In this document: positions 43,773-52,437 of the stretch, in pieces
Layout of the letters: each line of letters opens with the position of its first letter
Position numbering within the stretch: the stretch's first letter is position 1
Assembly: GCF_005298075.1 (NCBI RefSeq)
Contig: NZ_SZZH01000001.1
Coordinates: 310,001-374,000 of the forward strand
Length of the DNA stretch: 64,000 nt
Direction: 5' to 3'
From: Nakamurella flava
GTDB taxonomy: Bacteria; Actinomycetota; Actinomycetes; Mycobacteriales; Nakamurellaceae
Program-made: the position numbers and the translations under genes
Notes under the pieces: model-generated
Databases searched by the model: none
Told to the model about the DNA's origin: nothing
What the model saw: the letters and a program-made list of their open reading frames with translations, nothing else

Positions 43773-44438
43773 TCAGTCGACGACCTGGCCGACGGTGACC
43801 CGCGGCCGGGGGGCCCGCCACTTACGGATCAGGCAGGCCCGGTTGAAGGCGTAGAAGCCCAGCGACGAGCCGCGCATCGGCAGCCCGGACGGATCACCGT
43901 TCGGGAACCGGGCGCGGACCTTCTTACCGATGGTGCGGCCGTAGATCACCATGTCCAGGATCGCGGCGGCGATGAGGACCATCAGCACCAGCGGCCCGTA
44001 CACCTGGATGGCCGGCACCGGGATGATCAGGATGAGGATCGACAACGCGGCGATCGGCAGCAGCAGGCCGGCCAGGTTGCGGCGGGAGTCGACCAGATCG
44101 CGCACGAAGGCGCGGACCGGGCCGCGGTCGCGGGGCAGCACGTAGGCGTCGTCGCCGCGCATCATCTTCTCGCGGCGGTCGGCCGCAGCGGCCCGGCGCT
44201 CGTCCTTGGTCATGGACCTGCTCTGCGCCTTCGCGCGCTTGACCGCCTCGCGCTGCGTCATCGGCGGCGGCGCCACCGGACCGCGGCGGCCCTGCGCCTC
44301 GCGGCGCTTGGGCGTGGGGCGACCCTTGCCCGCCGTCCGGGCCGCGGAGGTCTCCACCGGCTCGGCCGGCACCACGGGTGCCTCCGGCTCGGCGGACACG
44401 GTGCTGTCGGCGGACTTGCGGCGCAGAAAACTCACCAC
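43773..44438 (-). CDS. DUF3043 family membrane protein
   Basis: This 221-residue protein matches the actinobacterial DUF3043 family: a basic, disordered N-terminus with GRPTPKRREAQGRR, a conserved block MTQREAVKRAKAQSRSMTKDERRAAAADRREKMM cited by its ends, DAYVLPRDRGPVRAFVRDLVDSRRNLAGLLLP, and two membrane helices (about residues 124-143 and 147-166). The function is unknown. It lies in the same position next to the erpA gene in mycobacterial relatives. It is transcribed away from erpA, 330 bases apart. Confidence 0.9.
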   Translation of the reverse strand: MVSFLRRKSADSTVSAEPEAPVVPAEPVETSAARTAGKGRPTPKRREAQGRRGPVAPPPMTQREAVKRAKAQSRSMTKDERRAAAADRREKMMRGDDAYVLPRDRGPVRAFVRDLVDSRRNLAGLLLPIAALSILILIIPVPAIQVYGPLVLMVLIAAAILDMVIYGRTIGKKVRARFPNGDPSGLPMRGSSLGFYAFNRACLIRKWRAPRPRVTVGQVVD

Positions 44439-44767
44439 GCCAGAGTAATGGCCCCGGGGCGGACGGACACCCGTGGTGACGGCGTCGGGTGGCCTTCCTG
44501 TCCCTCGCCGCAGCCGGGGCGAGGGACGGTGCGCCGATGACGGTCCGGTGGAATACCGGCCGGCGCCGCCGGGTTGACCCGCTGTGTGGCCGGTCCGACC
44601 CGCTCGGGCCTGCCCGGCGGATGCGTGGGCGTGGCATCATCGAAACCGTTCGGACAGTCCTTCGGTCCGGGACCGGTGCGCGGCGTACCTGCCTCCACCA
44701 GCACAGACCAGCACATCAACTGACCGCACAGCAGTACCGCCCACGGGCGGATCGCCAGGGGAGTGAC
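44439..44767. other. divergent intergenic region with a 10-bp hairpin
   Basis: These 329 bases separate the DUF3043 gene from erpA. They hold a perfect hairpin, GTCCCTCGCC (44500-44509) with GGCGAGGGAC (44518-44527) around an 8-base loop, and presumably two divergent promoters. No coding signal supported by a ribosome site is seen. The hairpin lies in the 5' region of the DUF3043 transcript or the erpA leader, so a regulatory role is possible. Confidence 0.5.
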
Positions 44768-45148
44768 ATGACCGCAGCAGAGACCGCTTCGACCCAGGAC
44801 ACCACCGCCACCGCGGCGCCGGCGCACGGCGTCACGCTGTCGCCGTCGGCCGCCGAGAAGGCCAAGGGCCTGCTCGAGCGCGACGGCTCGCCCGAGATGG
44901 TGCTGCGGATCGCGGTGCAGCCGGGCGGCTGCTCCGGACTGCGGTACGAGCTCTTCTTCGACGACCGGACCCTCGACGGCGACGCGCTCGTCGACTTCGG
45001 CGGTATCGGCCTGGCCGTCGACCGGATGTCCAAGCCCTACCTCGACGGCGCGGTCATCGACTTCGTCGATACCATCGAGAAGCAGGGGTTCACCATCGAC
45101 AACCCCAACGCACAGAACTCCTGCGCCTGCGGCGACTCGTTCCACTGA
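44768..45148 (+). CDS. erpA: HesB/IscA-family iron-sulfur carrier (ErpA-like)
   Basis: This A-type carrier accepts and delivers Fe-S clusters. After a 22-residue Thr/Ala-rich start, the family core reads VTLSPSAAEKAKGLL, RIAVQPGGCSGLRYELFF with the first cysteine, and NSCACGDSFH with the C-terminal pair. All three cluster cysteines are present. ATG 44768 is preceded by AGGGGAG. It sits near the bc1/oxidase genes, which need Rieske and heme iron, as in mycobacteria. Confidence 0.93.
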   Translation: MTAAETASTQDTTATAAPAHGVTLSPSAAEKAKGLLERDGSPEMVLRIAVQPGGCSGLRYELFFDDRTLDGDALVDFGGIGLAVDRMSKPYLDGAVIDFVDTIEKQGFTIDNPNAQNSCACGDSFH

Positions 45149-45231
45149 GTCCCCGCGGTCACCGAGCCGTCTCCGCCGCACCCCACTCGACGGCTCCGTG
45201 ATCCACGGCGGCCGGACCCCTGGAGTTCCGT

Positions 45232-46293
45232 ATGTCGTCAGCCGGGCGCATCGCCGTCGCCGGATCGATCGCCACCGACCACCTCATGCACTTCCCGGGC
45301 CGGTTCAGTGAGGCGTTGCTGCCCGACCAGCTGCACCGGGTCTCGTTGTCGTTCCTGGTGGACGACCTCGTGGTCCGGCGCGGCGGGGTGGCCTGCAACA
45401 TCAGCTTCGGGCTCGCCCAACTGGGGCAGCGGCCGATCCTGGTCGGCGCCGCCGGTCAGGACTTCGACGAGTACCAGAGCTGGCTGACCCGGCATGGCGT
45501 CGACTGCGAGCACGTCTACCGGGTGCCCGACGTGCAGACCGCGCGGTTCGTGTGCACCACGGACGACGACATGAACCAGATCGCGTCCTTCTACGCCGGG
45601 GCGATGAGCCGGGCCGGCGACATCGAGCTCGCCCCGATCGCCGAGGCGACCGGCGGGTTCTCCCTGGTGCTCGTCGGGGCCGACGAACCGGCCGCCATGA
45701 TCCGCCACTCGCGCGAATGCCGGGAGCGGGGCTACCCGTTCGCCGCCGACCCGTCGCAGCAGCTCGCCCGCCTCGACGGCGACCAGGTCGTCGATCTCGT
45801 CCGCGGCGCCGAGCTGCTCTTCACCAACGACTACGAGCTCGGCCTGCTGCAGTCGAAGACCGGCTGGAGCGTCGACGAGATCCAGGCCGTCGTCGGCCAT
45901 CGCATCACGACACTCGGCTCCGAGGGCATCGAGATCGTCGGGCCCACTGAGCCCGGGAGACCGGTCGAGCGGCTGCACGTCGCCGCGCTCCCGGAAGAGG
46001 CGAAGGTGGATCCGACCGGCGTCGGGGACGCCTTCCGGGCCGGGTTCCTTGCCGGCCGGTCCCTGGCCCTGTCCATGCAGCGGTCGGCGCAGCTGGGCGC
46101 CCTGCTGGCCACCCTGACCCTGGAGACCGTCGGACCCCAGGACTACGTCCTGCACCCGGCCAGTGCGCGGCAGCGGCTGTCCGCGGCCTACGGGGACGCC
46201 GCCGGAGCCGAGATCGCCGCCGCCTTCGGCTGGTCAGACCAGGAGATCGTCCCGCCGGTCGAGCAGGTCGCCCCGGTGGGCTCCCGCTCCTAG
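45232..46293 (+). CDS. adoK: PfkB-family carbohydrate kinase, probable adenosine kinase
   Basis: The 353-residue protein belongs to the ribokinase/PfkB fold: AVAGSIATDHLMHFPGRF at the start, VRRGGVACNISFGLAQLGQRPILVG as substrate side, and DPTGVGDAFRAGF with the catalytic aspartate near residue 265. It is longer than usual at the C-terminus (VEQVAPVGSRS). The mycobacterial gene in this place encodes adenosine kinase, which phosphorylates adenosine to AMP; substrate specificity here is inferred from gene order and similarity. It converges with asnB (86-base gap). Confidence 0.85.
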   Translation: MSSAGRIAVAGSIATDHLMHFPGRFSEALLPDQLHRVSLSFLVDDLVVRRGGVACNISFGLAQLGQRPILVGAAGQDFDEYQSWLTRHGVDCEHVYRVPDVQTARFVCTTDDDMNQIASFYAGAMSRAGDIELAPIAEATGGFSLVLVGADEPAAMIRHSRECRERGYPFAADPSQQLARLDGDQVVDLVRGAELLFTNDYELGLLQSKTGWSVDEIQAVVGHRITTLGSEGIEIVGPTEPGRPVERLHVAALPEEAKVDPTGVGDAFRAGFLAGRSLALSMQRSAQLGALLATLTLETVGPQDYVLHPASARQRLSAAYGDAAGAEIAAAFGWSDQEIVPPVEQVAPVGSRS

Positions 46294-46379
46294 CTCATCG
46301 CCGACGCTCGTCGCCGACCCGGCCGGCGTGCTCGCGCCGGGGTGGGCGTCCGTTCCGGACCCCACCGCCGGCGCTGCGT

Positions 46380-48308
46380 TCAGAGCCGCACCGGGTAGAC
46401 CGGCTCCGGGATCTGCGGGGTGATCGCCCCGGTGACGAAGATCTCGTGCCACAACTGGAAGACCAGGATGGTCCAGATGCGGCGCGAATTGTCCGTCTCG
46501 CCGGCCCGGTGGGCGTCCAGCAGGGCGAGCACAGCATTCCGGTCCAGGTACTCGTCGGTCTGCGCCGACAGGATGATCGAGCGGGCCCATTCGTAGGAGT
46601 CCCCGGCCAGGTAGTGCCGGATGGGCACCGGGAACCCGAGCTTGCGGCGGTGCAGCACGTGCGGCGGCACGATCAGCTCCATCGCCTTGCGCAGCGCGAG
46701 TTTCGTCGTCTCCTTCGTCACCTTCTCGGACGCCGGCACGGTGGCGGCCACCCGGAACACCTCCGGGTCCAGGAACGGCACCCGCAGCTCCAGTGAATTG
46801 GCCATCGTCATCTTGTCCGCCTTGACCAGGATGTCGCCCCGGAGCCAGGTGAACAGGTCGATGTGCTGCATGCGGGCGACCGGGTCCGACTCGGTGGTCT
46901 GCGCGTAGATCGGGTCGGTGACGTCGCGGAACGAACGCCCCGGATCGTAGGTGTGCAGCAGGCCCGACAGCTGGTCCTCGCGGAAGATCCGGGCGTTGCC
47001 GTAGTACCGCTCCTCCAGGTCGATCGACGCCCGGCGCAGCAGGTCCTGGCCCCGGAAACCCTGGGGGAGGGCCCGCCCGGCGGCGGCCAGACCCCGGCGC
47101 AGCCCCGTCGGCAGGTCCGTCAGGCGGCGCAGGCTCTGCGGTTCGCGGTAGATGTTGTAGCCGCCGAACAGCTCGTCCGCGCCCTCACCGGAGAGCACCA
47201 CCTTGACGTGCTTGCGGGCCTCGTTGGCGACGAAGTACAGCGGGACCAGGGCGGGATCGGCGACCGGGTCGTCCAGGTACCAGATGATCAGCGGCAGGGT
47301 CGAGGTCAGCTCCTCCTCGGAGACCTCGCGGACGATGTGCCGGACGCCGATCGCGGCCGCCGACTCGGCGGCCACGTCGATCTCCGAGTAGCCCTGACGG
47401 TCGAACCCGGTGGTGAACGTCATCAGGTTCTCGTTGTAGCGCTTGGCCAGCGCCGCGATGGCCGTCGAGTCGATCCCGCCGGACAGGAACGACCCGACCG
47501 TGACGTCGGCCCGCATGTGCTGGGCGACCGAGTCGTCCATCACATCGGCGATGCGTTGGTACAGGGCGGTGCGCTCGGCGTCCGACGAGACCGGACGGGG
47601 GTTGAACACCGGGTGGAAGTAGCGGCGGAAGACCGGCGGCCGACCCGGCTTGACCGTGAAGTGCGTGCCGGACTCGACCCGACGGATCGAGGAGTCCATG
47701 GTCGCCGGCTCCGGCACGTACTGCAGCACCAGGTAGTGCTGCAGGGCAGGGACGTCGACGCGGGCGCTGCCGGTGAACTCGCGTAGCCCCTTGGCCTCCG
47801 ATGAGAACGCCACCCCGGCCGGGGTGGTGGCCGTGAAGAGCGGCTTGATGCCGAACGGATCACGCGCGCCGAAGAGCGCCCCGTCCACCGTGTCCCAGAT
47901 CAGGAACGCGAACATGCCCCGCAGCCGGGCCGTCGCCTCCGGCCCCCAGTAGTGATAGGCCGCGACGATGGCCTCGCCGTCACCATCGGTCGCGAACACC
48001 GCACCATGCTCGGCGGTGAGCTGTTCCCGCAGCTCCAGGTAGTTGTAGATCTCGCCGTTGAACACCAACGCGTACCGGTCGGGCTGGTCCGACGGCCCCC
48101 ACCGCAGCGGCTGGTGCGAGTGCTCAATGTCGATGATGGACAGCCGGTTGAATCCGAAGACCACGTTCCCGCCGTCGGATCCCTCGTCGGTCCAGGCCCC
48201 CGACTCGTCCGGCCCACGATGCCGGGCGCACTGCATCCCGGCCCGCACGGCCTCGACGAAGTCGCCCGCACGGCCGCTGTTCGACACGAATCCCATCAGT
48301 CCACACAC
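46380..48308 (-). CDS. asnB: asparagine synthase, glutamine-hydrolysing
   Basis: The 642-residue enzyme makes asparagine from aspartate, ATP and glutamine nitrogen. The N-terminal glutaminase domain starts with the processed MCG motif, whose Cys2 is the nucleophile, and has NGEIYNYLELR and SSEAKGL. The synthetase domain has the PP-loop SGGIDSTA near residue 280 and SGEGADELFGGY near 385. The family's LRGDILVKADKMTMANSLELRVPFLD block (cited by ends) is complete. It may also amidate cell-wall peptides in actinobacteria (AsnB of mycobacteria). Divergent from ctaC across 311 bases. Confidence 0.97.
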   Translation of the reverse strand: MCGLMGFVSNSGRAGDFVEAVRAGMQCARHRGPDESGAWTDEGSDGGNVVFGFNRLSIIDIEHSHQPLRWGPSDQPDRYALVFNGEIYNYLELREQLTAEHGAVFATDGDGEAIVAAYHYWGPEATARLRGMFAFLIWDTVDGALFGARDPFGIKPLFTATTPAGVAFSSEAKGLREFTGSARVDVPALQHYLVLQYVPEPATMDSSIRRVESGTHFTVKPGRPPVFRRYFHPVFNPRPVSSDAERTALYQRIADVMDDSVAQHMRADVTVGSFLSGGIDSTAIAALAKRYNENLMTFTTGFDRQGYSEIDVAAESAAAIGVRHIVREVSEEELTSTLPLIIWYLDDPVADPALVPLYFVANEARKHVKVVLSGEGADELFGGYNIYREPQSLRRLTDLPTGLRRGLAAAGRALPQGFRGQDLLRRASIDLEERYYGNARIFREDQLSGLLHTYDPGRSFRDVTDPIYAQTTESDPVARMQHIDLFTWLRGDILVKADKMTMANSLELRVPFLDPEVFRVAATVPASEKVTKETTKLALRKAMELIVPPHVLHRRKLGFPVPIRHYLAGDSYEWARSIILSAQTDEYLDRNAVLALLDAHRAGETDNSRRIWTILVFQLWHEIFVTGAITPQIPEPVYPVRL

Positions 48309-48619
48309 CCGGCCAGTATCGCGGGCCGACTCACCAACGGGACTCCGGGACGCGCCGCACGGGGTTGGGGTGCCGTGTGCATCACGACCGGACCGGAGTG
48401 GGCGCCGGTCACGGAGCGCCCCGTCCGGTTCGCCCCCCGGCTCCTAGCGCGGCCGCGTGCGAAGGGCATGGGACGCGCGGGAGGGCCGGGCAGGTGAAGG
48501 TTCCCGGCCCGGGGTAATCTCCGAACCGAAGGATCGGGTGCCGCGCCCGTCCGGCAGCTTGCGCTGCCCGTCGACGCGTGGCCCCACGGGCAAGGGCCAC
48601 GGCGAGAGGATGGGCGCAG
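48309..48619. other. divergent control region between asnB and ctaC
   Basis: This 311-base region has no supported gene. Just upstream of ctaC a hairpin GTGGCCC (48578-48584) / GGGCCAC (48594-48600) ends 19 bases before the start codon and could affect ribosome access. Open frames on both strands have no ribosome site or known motif. Promoters for asnB and ctaC must lie here. Confidence 0.5.
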
Positions 48620-49576
48620 GTGACACGGTCACGCGCAGGTAGGCGGGTGGCACTGGCCGCGATGCTGGGCTTGGGGACGCTGCTGTTGAGCGGTTGTTCC
48701 TTCGCCGACTGGCCGCGGTTCGGTTGGCCGGCTGCGATCACGCCGCAGGGCCGGGCGATGCAGGAGTTCTGGTCGGCATCGGCCATCGCCGCCCTGGCCA
48801 TCGGTGTCGTCGTGTGGGGGCTGATGTTCTGGGCCTTCATCGTCTACCGCAAGAAGAAGGGCGGGCCGGTCTACCCCAAGCAGACCAAGGAGAACCTGCC
48901 CCTGGAGATTGCTTACACGGTGATCCCGTTCGTCATGGTCGGCGTGCTGTTCTTCTTCACCGTCAAGACCGAGAACTACGTGCTCGACCGGTCTGCGAAT
49001 CCTGACGTCGAAGTGTCCGTCACCGCGTTCAAGTGGAACTGGGACTTCAGCTACCCGGGCACCCGGGACCCGTCCACCGGTCAGGAGGTGCACACCATCG
49101 GCACCAGCGAGGAGGTGCCGATCCTGGTCGTCCCGGTGAACAAGAACATCGAGTACACCCTGCAGTCCAAGGACGTCATCCACTCGTTCTGGACCATCGA
49201 CTTCCTGTTCAAGCGCGACGTCTTCCCGGACCCGGGCGCCAACCAGACCGAGAACAAATTCCAGAACACCATCGAGTACGCCGGTGCGTTCGTCGGCCGT
49301 TGCGCCGAGCTGTGCGGGACCTACCACTCGCAGATGAACTTCGAGGTCCGGGCCGTCCCCGAAGACGTCTACCAGGCCTACATCGCGACCCGGCAGACCG
49401 TGAACCCGGCCACCGGTCTGAGCTACACGACGGCGGACGCCCTGACCAAGGTCGGCCAGGAGATCTCGTCCTGTGGCGAGCTCTGTGCCCCACTGGCGAC
49501 GTCCACCTACCCGTTCACCACCAACCGTGAGGCCAAGTCGGCCTCCGAGCCACTGGCACAGGCGGGGGGCAACTGA
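48620..49576 (+). CDS. ctaC: cytochrome c oxidase subunit II (lipoprotein)
   Basis: CtaC carries the binuclear CuA site that accepts electrons from the bc1 cytochrome c for the aa3 oxidase. The 318-residue protein has a lipoprotein signal (lipobox LLSGCS), two membrane helices (about 50-72 and 88-110), and a periplasmic CuA domain with CAELCGTYHSQM and the upstream IHSFW histidine. Long Gln/Ser-rich C-terminus. GTG 48620 gives a proper signal; ATG 48578 would add a run of Arg. It is the first gene of ctaC-ctaF. Confidence 0.95.
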   Translation: MTRSRAGRRVALAAMLGLGTLLLSGCSFADWPRFGWPAAITPQGRAMQEFWSASAIAALAIGVVVWGLMFWAFIVYRKKKGGPVYPKQTKENLPLEIAYTVIPFVMVGVLFFFTVKTENYVLDRSANPDVEVSVTAFKWNWDFSYPGTRDPSTGQEVHTIGTSEEVPILVVPVNKNIEYTLQSKDVIHSFWTIDFLFKRDVFPDPGANQTENKFQNTIEYAGAFVGRCAELCGTYHSQMNFEVRAVPEDVYQAYIATRQTVNPATGLSYTTADALTKVGQEISSCGELCAPLATSTYPFTTNREAKSASEPLAQAGGN

Positions 49577-50028
49577 TGGCCGGCCACGACACCGACACCA
49601 AGCCGGAAGCAGCCAAGGGCGGCCTCAAGGTCGAAACCTGGGTTTTCCTGGGGCTGACCGGGTTCTTCCTGCTCGCCGCGGTGGTCTACAACGTGCTGGC
49701 GCCCGAGGAGGCCGTCGGCATCACCGCGCTCTACCTGACCTTCGGTCTGTCCCTCATCATCGGGACGTTCCTGTGGTTCACCGCCCGCCGTCTGGACGAG
49801 GCGCGGCCGGAGGACAACGACGACGCCGAGGTCGCCGACGGCGCCGGTGACGTCGGGTTCTTCTCGCCGGGCTCGTACTGGCCGTTCACCCTGGCCTTCG
49901 CCGCCGCCCTGGTCGGGGTCGCGACCGCCTACCTGCTGGTCTGGCTGATGGTGATCGGCGTCGGGTTCCTGCTGATGGCCGTCGTCGGTCTGATCTTCGA
50001 GTACCACCGCCGCCCTGCCCATCACTGA
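49576..50028 (+). CDS. ctaF: cytochrome c oxidase subunit IV, actinobacterial type
   Basis: CtaF is the small fourth subunit of the actinobacterial aa3 oxidase. The 150-residue protein has four hydrophobic helices (about 21-40, 49-67, 102-119, 120-140), the family start KVETWVFLGLTGFF, and EYHRRPAHH at the end. It shares one base with the ctaC stop, and a strong terminator follows 24 bases after its own stop. ctaD, the catalytic subunit I, is not in the window. Confidence 0.93.
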   Translation: MAGHDTDTKPEAAKGGLKVETWVFLGLTGFFLLAAVVYNVLAPEEAVGITALYLTFGLSLIIGTFLWFTARRLDEARPEDNDDAEVADGAGDVGFFSPGSYWPFTLAFAAALVGVATAYLLVWLMVIGVGFLLMAVVGLIFEYHRRPAHH

Positions 50029-50052
50029 TCGGCAGAGCTCGGACGTCGCCAC

Positions 50053-50088
50053 CCAGGCCCGTCGGATCACACGATCCGGCGGGCCTGG
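50053..50088 (+). terminator. rho-independent terminator of ctaC-ctaF
   Basis: CCAGGCCCGTCGGATC (50053-50068) pairs with GATCCGGCGGGCCTGG (50073-50088), 16 pairs with one G-T wobble around an ACAC loop. TTCGTTTTC follows. It lies 24 bases past the ctaF stop and 31 bases before the IdeR-like box of the next operon. Confidence 0.9.
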
Positions 50089-50118
50089 TTCGTTTTCGGG
50101 AGAACACCGATTTCCGTA

Positions 50119-50137
50119 GTTGGTTAGGCTAGGCTAT
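50119..50137. promoter_or_regulatory. IdeR/DtxR-like iron box upstream of the siderophore importer
   Basis: This 19-base segment matches the consensus TTAGGTTAGGCTAACCTAA at 14 of 19 positions, including ten consecutive bases GGTTAGGCTA. It lies 43 bases upstream of the first permease GTG. The core overlaps a -10-like TAGGCT, so the Fe2+-loaded repressor would block the promoter. This indicates iron-repressed expression. Confidence 0.7.
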
Positions 50138-50179
50138 GTTACCCCGGTCAGCAGTCGTCCAGACCGGGAGCGTGACCGT

Positions 50180-51355
50180 GTGACCTCGCTGCCCCAGCGG
50201 TCCCTGTCCACCACCTTCCCGACGCCGCGGACGGACGCCCCCACGCCGGCCGCGCGATCGGACGCGCCGACCACCGCCGCGCCGGGGGGATCGACCAGGC
50301 CCCAGACCCCACCGTCCCGTGACGAACCCCGGCTCTCCTGGCTCCGCCGGCTCGCCGGTACCTCCGGCCGGAAGACGGCCATCGCCGTCGTGCTGTTCGC
50401 CCTGGTCGTCCTGGTCAGCCTGCTCTCGGTCGCCATCGGCTCGCGCACGATCCCGTTGAGCGAGGTGCTCGGGGTGCTGTTCTCGCCCGATGGTTCCCAG
50501 ACCTCGACGATCGTGCACGAGCTCCGCATCCCCCGCACCCTGCTCGGGCTGATCGTGGGGGTCGCCCTCGGCCTGGCCGGAGCGGTCATGCAGGCCCTGA
50601 CCCGCAATCCACTGGCTGATCCCGGTCTGCTCGGCGTGAACGCCGGGGCCGCCGTCGCGGTGGTCGGCGGCATCGCCGTCTTCGGGATCGGCACCGCGGT
50701 CGGCTATCTGCCGTTCGCGATGGCGGGGGCCGCCGTCGCCTCCCTCGTCGTCTACCTGCTCGGGGCGGCTGGTCGCAGCGGTGCGACGCCGGTCCGTCTG
50801 GCCCTGGCCGGCGTGGCCGTCACCGCGGCCCTCACCGCCGTCATCGAGGCCCTCACCCTGCTCGATCCGGCAACCTTCGACCGATACCGGTTCTGGGTCG
50901 TCGGGGCGCTCGCCGGACGCGGGATGGACGTCTTCTGGCCGGTCCTGATCCCGATCGTCGTCGGCTCCCTGCTGGCGCTGCTGCTCGGCCGGTCGCTGAA
51001 CGCCATGGCCCTCGGCGACGACGTGGGGCGGGCGCTGGGCGCGCGCATCGGTCGGACCCGGATCGCCTCCGGTCTGGTCATCATGCTGCTGGCCGGGGCG
51101 GCCACCGCCGCGGCCGGCCCCATCTCGTTCCTCGGCCTGGCCGTGCCGCACGCCGCCCGGGCCATCACCGGACCCGACAACCGCTGGGTCCTGGCCTACA
51201 GTGCGCTGCTGGCCCCGCTGATCCTGGTCGGAGCCGACGTCATCGGCCGCGTCGTCTTGCGCCCGGGGGAGCTCGGCGTGGGGACGGTGACCGCCATCCT
51301 CGGCGCCCCCATCTTCATCGCGCTGGTCCGTCGCCGCCGGGTGGCCCAGCTGTGA
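50180..51355 (+). CDS. FecCD-family iron-siderophore ABC permease, first subunit
   Basis: The 391-residue permease has a disordered Pro/Ser/Thr-rich N-terminus of about 65 residues, followed by the eight-to-ten-helix BtuC/FecCD core. Marks are LRIPRTLLGLIVGVALGLAGAVMQALTRNPLADPGLLGVNAGA (cited by ends), VRLALAGVAVTAALTAVIEAL, ALGARIGRTR, and GPISFLGLAVPHAARAITGPD. It imports iron-loaded siderophores with the other two subunits. GTG 50180 is used; GTG 51352 of the next gene overlaps its stop by 4 bp. An IdeR-like box lies upstream. No solute-binding protein gene is nearby. Confidence 0.92.
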   Translation: MTSLPQRSLSTTFPTPRTDAPTPAARSDAPTTAAPGGSTRPQTPPSRDEPRLSWLRRLAGTSGRKTAIAVVLFALVVLVSLLSVAIGSRTIPLSEVLGVLFSPDGSQTSTIVHELRIPRTLLGLIVGVALGLAGAVMQALTRNPLADPGLLGVNAGAAVAVVGGIAVFGIGTAVGYLPFAMAGAAVASLVVYLLGAAGRSGATPVRLALAGVAVTAALTAVIEALTLLDPATFDRYRFWVVGALAGRGMDVFWPVLIPIVVGSLLALLLGRSLNAMALGDDVGRALGARIGRTRIASGLVIMLLAGAATAAAGPISFLGLAVPHAARAITGPDNRWVLAYSALLAPLILVGADVIGRVVLRPGELGVGTVTAILGAPIFIALVRRRRVAQL

Positions 51356-52437
51356 GCGCCCCCACCCGCCTACCCGATCGGACGGCCGCCGCTGCTCCGC
51401 AGATCCGGCGGCGTCGCGCCCTGCGGGTCGGGCCGTTCAGCCTGCCGTACGAGCGGCGCACCGTCCTGGTCACGATCGGACTCGCCGCCGCCGCGGTCGT
51501 CGTGGTGGTGACGGCGGCGTTCCTGGGCGACTTCCCGCTCCCCGCCGGGGACGTCGTCGCCTCGCTGCTGGGCCGCGGCACCCAGGCGACCGACTTCGTG
51601 GTCCTCGACCTGCGGGTGGCCCGGGCCCTGTGCGCCGTCGCCATCGGCGCCGCGTTGGGTGCCTCCGGCGCCGTGTTCCAGTCGATCTCCCGCAACCCGC
51701 TGGGCAGTCCCGACATCATCGGCTTCACCGCGGGGTCGGCGACCGGCGCGGTGGTCGCCATCACCGTGCTCAATGTCTCCGGGTTGGCCGTGGCCGGCGG
51801 GGCGCTCATCGGCGGCCTGTGCACGGCGCTGCTGGTCTACCTGCTGTCCGTCGGCGGCCGCACGCTGGGCTATCGGCTGATCCTCGTCGGTATCGGCGTG
51901 AACGCCCTGCTGTGGGCGGTCAACTACTACCTGTTGACCGCGGCCCGTCTTGAGGACGCGCTGACCGCGCAGGTGTGGCTGGTCGGTTCGCTCAACGGAC
52001 GCAGCTGGGAGCAGTTGTGGCCCGTCCTCGTCGTCTTGGTGATCGCCGTGCCGCTGCTGATGATGCTGGCCCGTCCGCTCACGCTGCTGGAGATGGGGGA
52101 GGACGCCGCCGCGGCACTGGGGGTACGGGGCAACCGCGTCCGGCTGGCCGTGGTGGTGCTCGGTGTGCTGCTGGCGGCCGTCGCGGTCGCCACCGCGGGC
52201 ATGATCACCTTCGTCGCGCTGGCTGCTCCGCAGCTGGCCCGCCGGTTGACCGGGGCCGCCACGGTCGGGGTGCTCTCGAGCGCGTTGATGGGTGGTTTCC
52301 TGCTGCTCACCAGTGACCTCGTCGCCCAGCGGCTCTTCGCCCCCGTGCAGTTTCCGGTCGGTGTCGCGACCGGTGCGGTCGGGGGTCTGTATCTGATGTG
52401 GCTGTTGCTCAGCGAATGGAAGCGAGGGCGAGGATGA
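51352..52437 (+). CDS. FecCD-family iron-siderophore ABC permease, second subunit
   Basis: This 361-residue permease is the second membrane subunit of the importer. Its core shows LRVARALCAVAIGAALGASGAVFQSISRNPLGSPDIIGFTAGSATGAV (cited by ends), LILVGIGVNALLWAVNYYLL, and GMITFVALAAPQLARRLTGA. It overlaps the first permease (GTGA, 4 bp) and the downstream ATPase (ATGA, 4 bp), so three-subunit expression is tightly coupled. Confidence 0.92.
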   Translation: MSAPTRLPDRTAAAAPQIRRRRALRVGPFSLPYERRTVLVTIGLAAAAVVVVVTAAFLGDFPLPAGDVVASLLGRGTQATDFVVLDLRVARALCAVAIGAALGASGAVFQSISRNPLGSPDIIGFTAGSATGAVVAITVLNVSGLAVAGGALIGGLCTALLVYLLSVGGRTLGYRLILVGIGVNALLWAVNYYLLTAARLEDALTAQVWLVGSLNGRSWEQLWPVLVVLVIAVPLLMMLARPLTLLEMGEDAAAALGVRGNRVRLAVVVLGVLLAAVAVATAGMITFVALAAPQLARRLTGAATVGVLSSALMGGFLLLTSDLVAQRLFAPVQFPVGVATGAVGGLYLMWLLLSEWKRGRG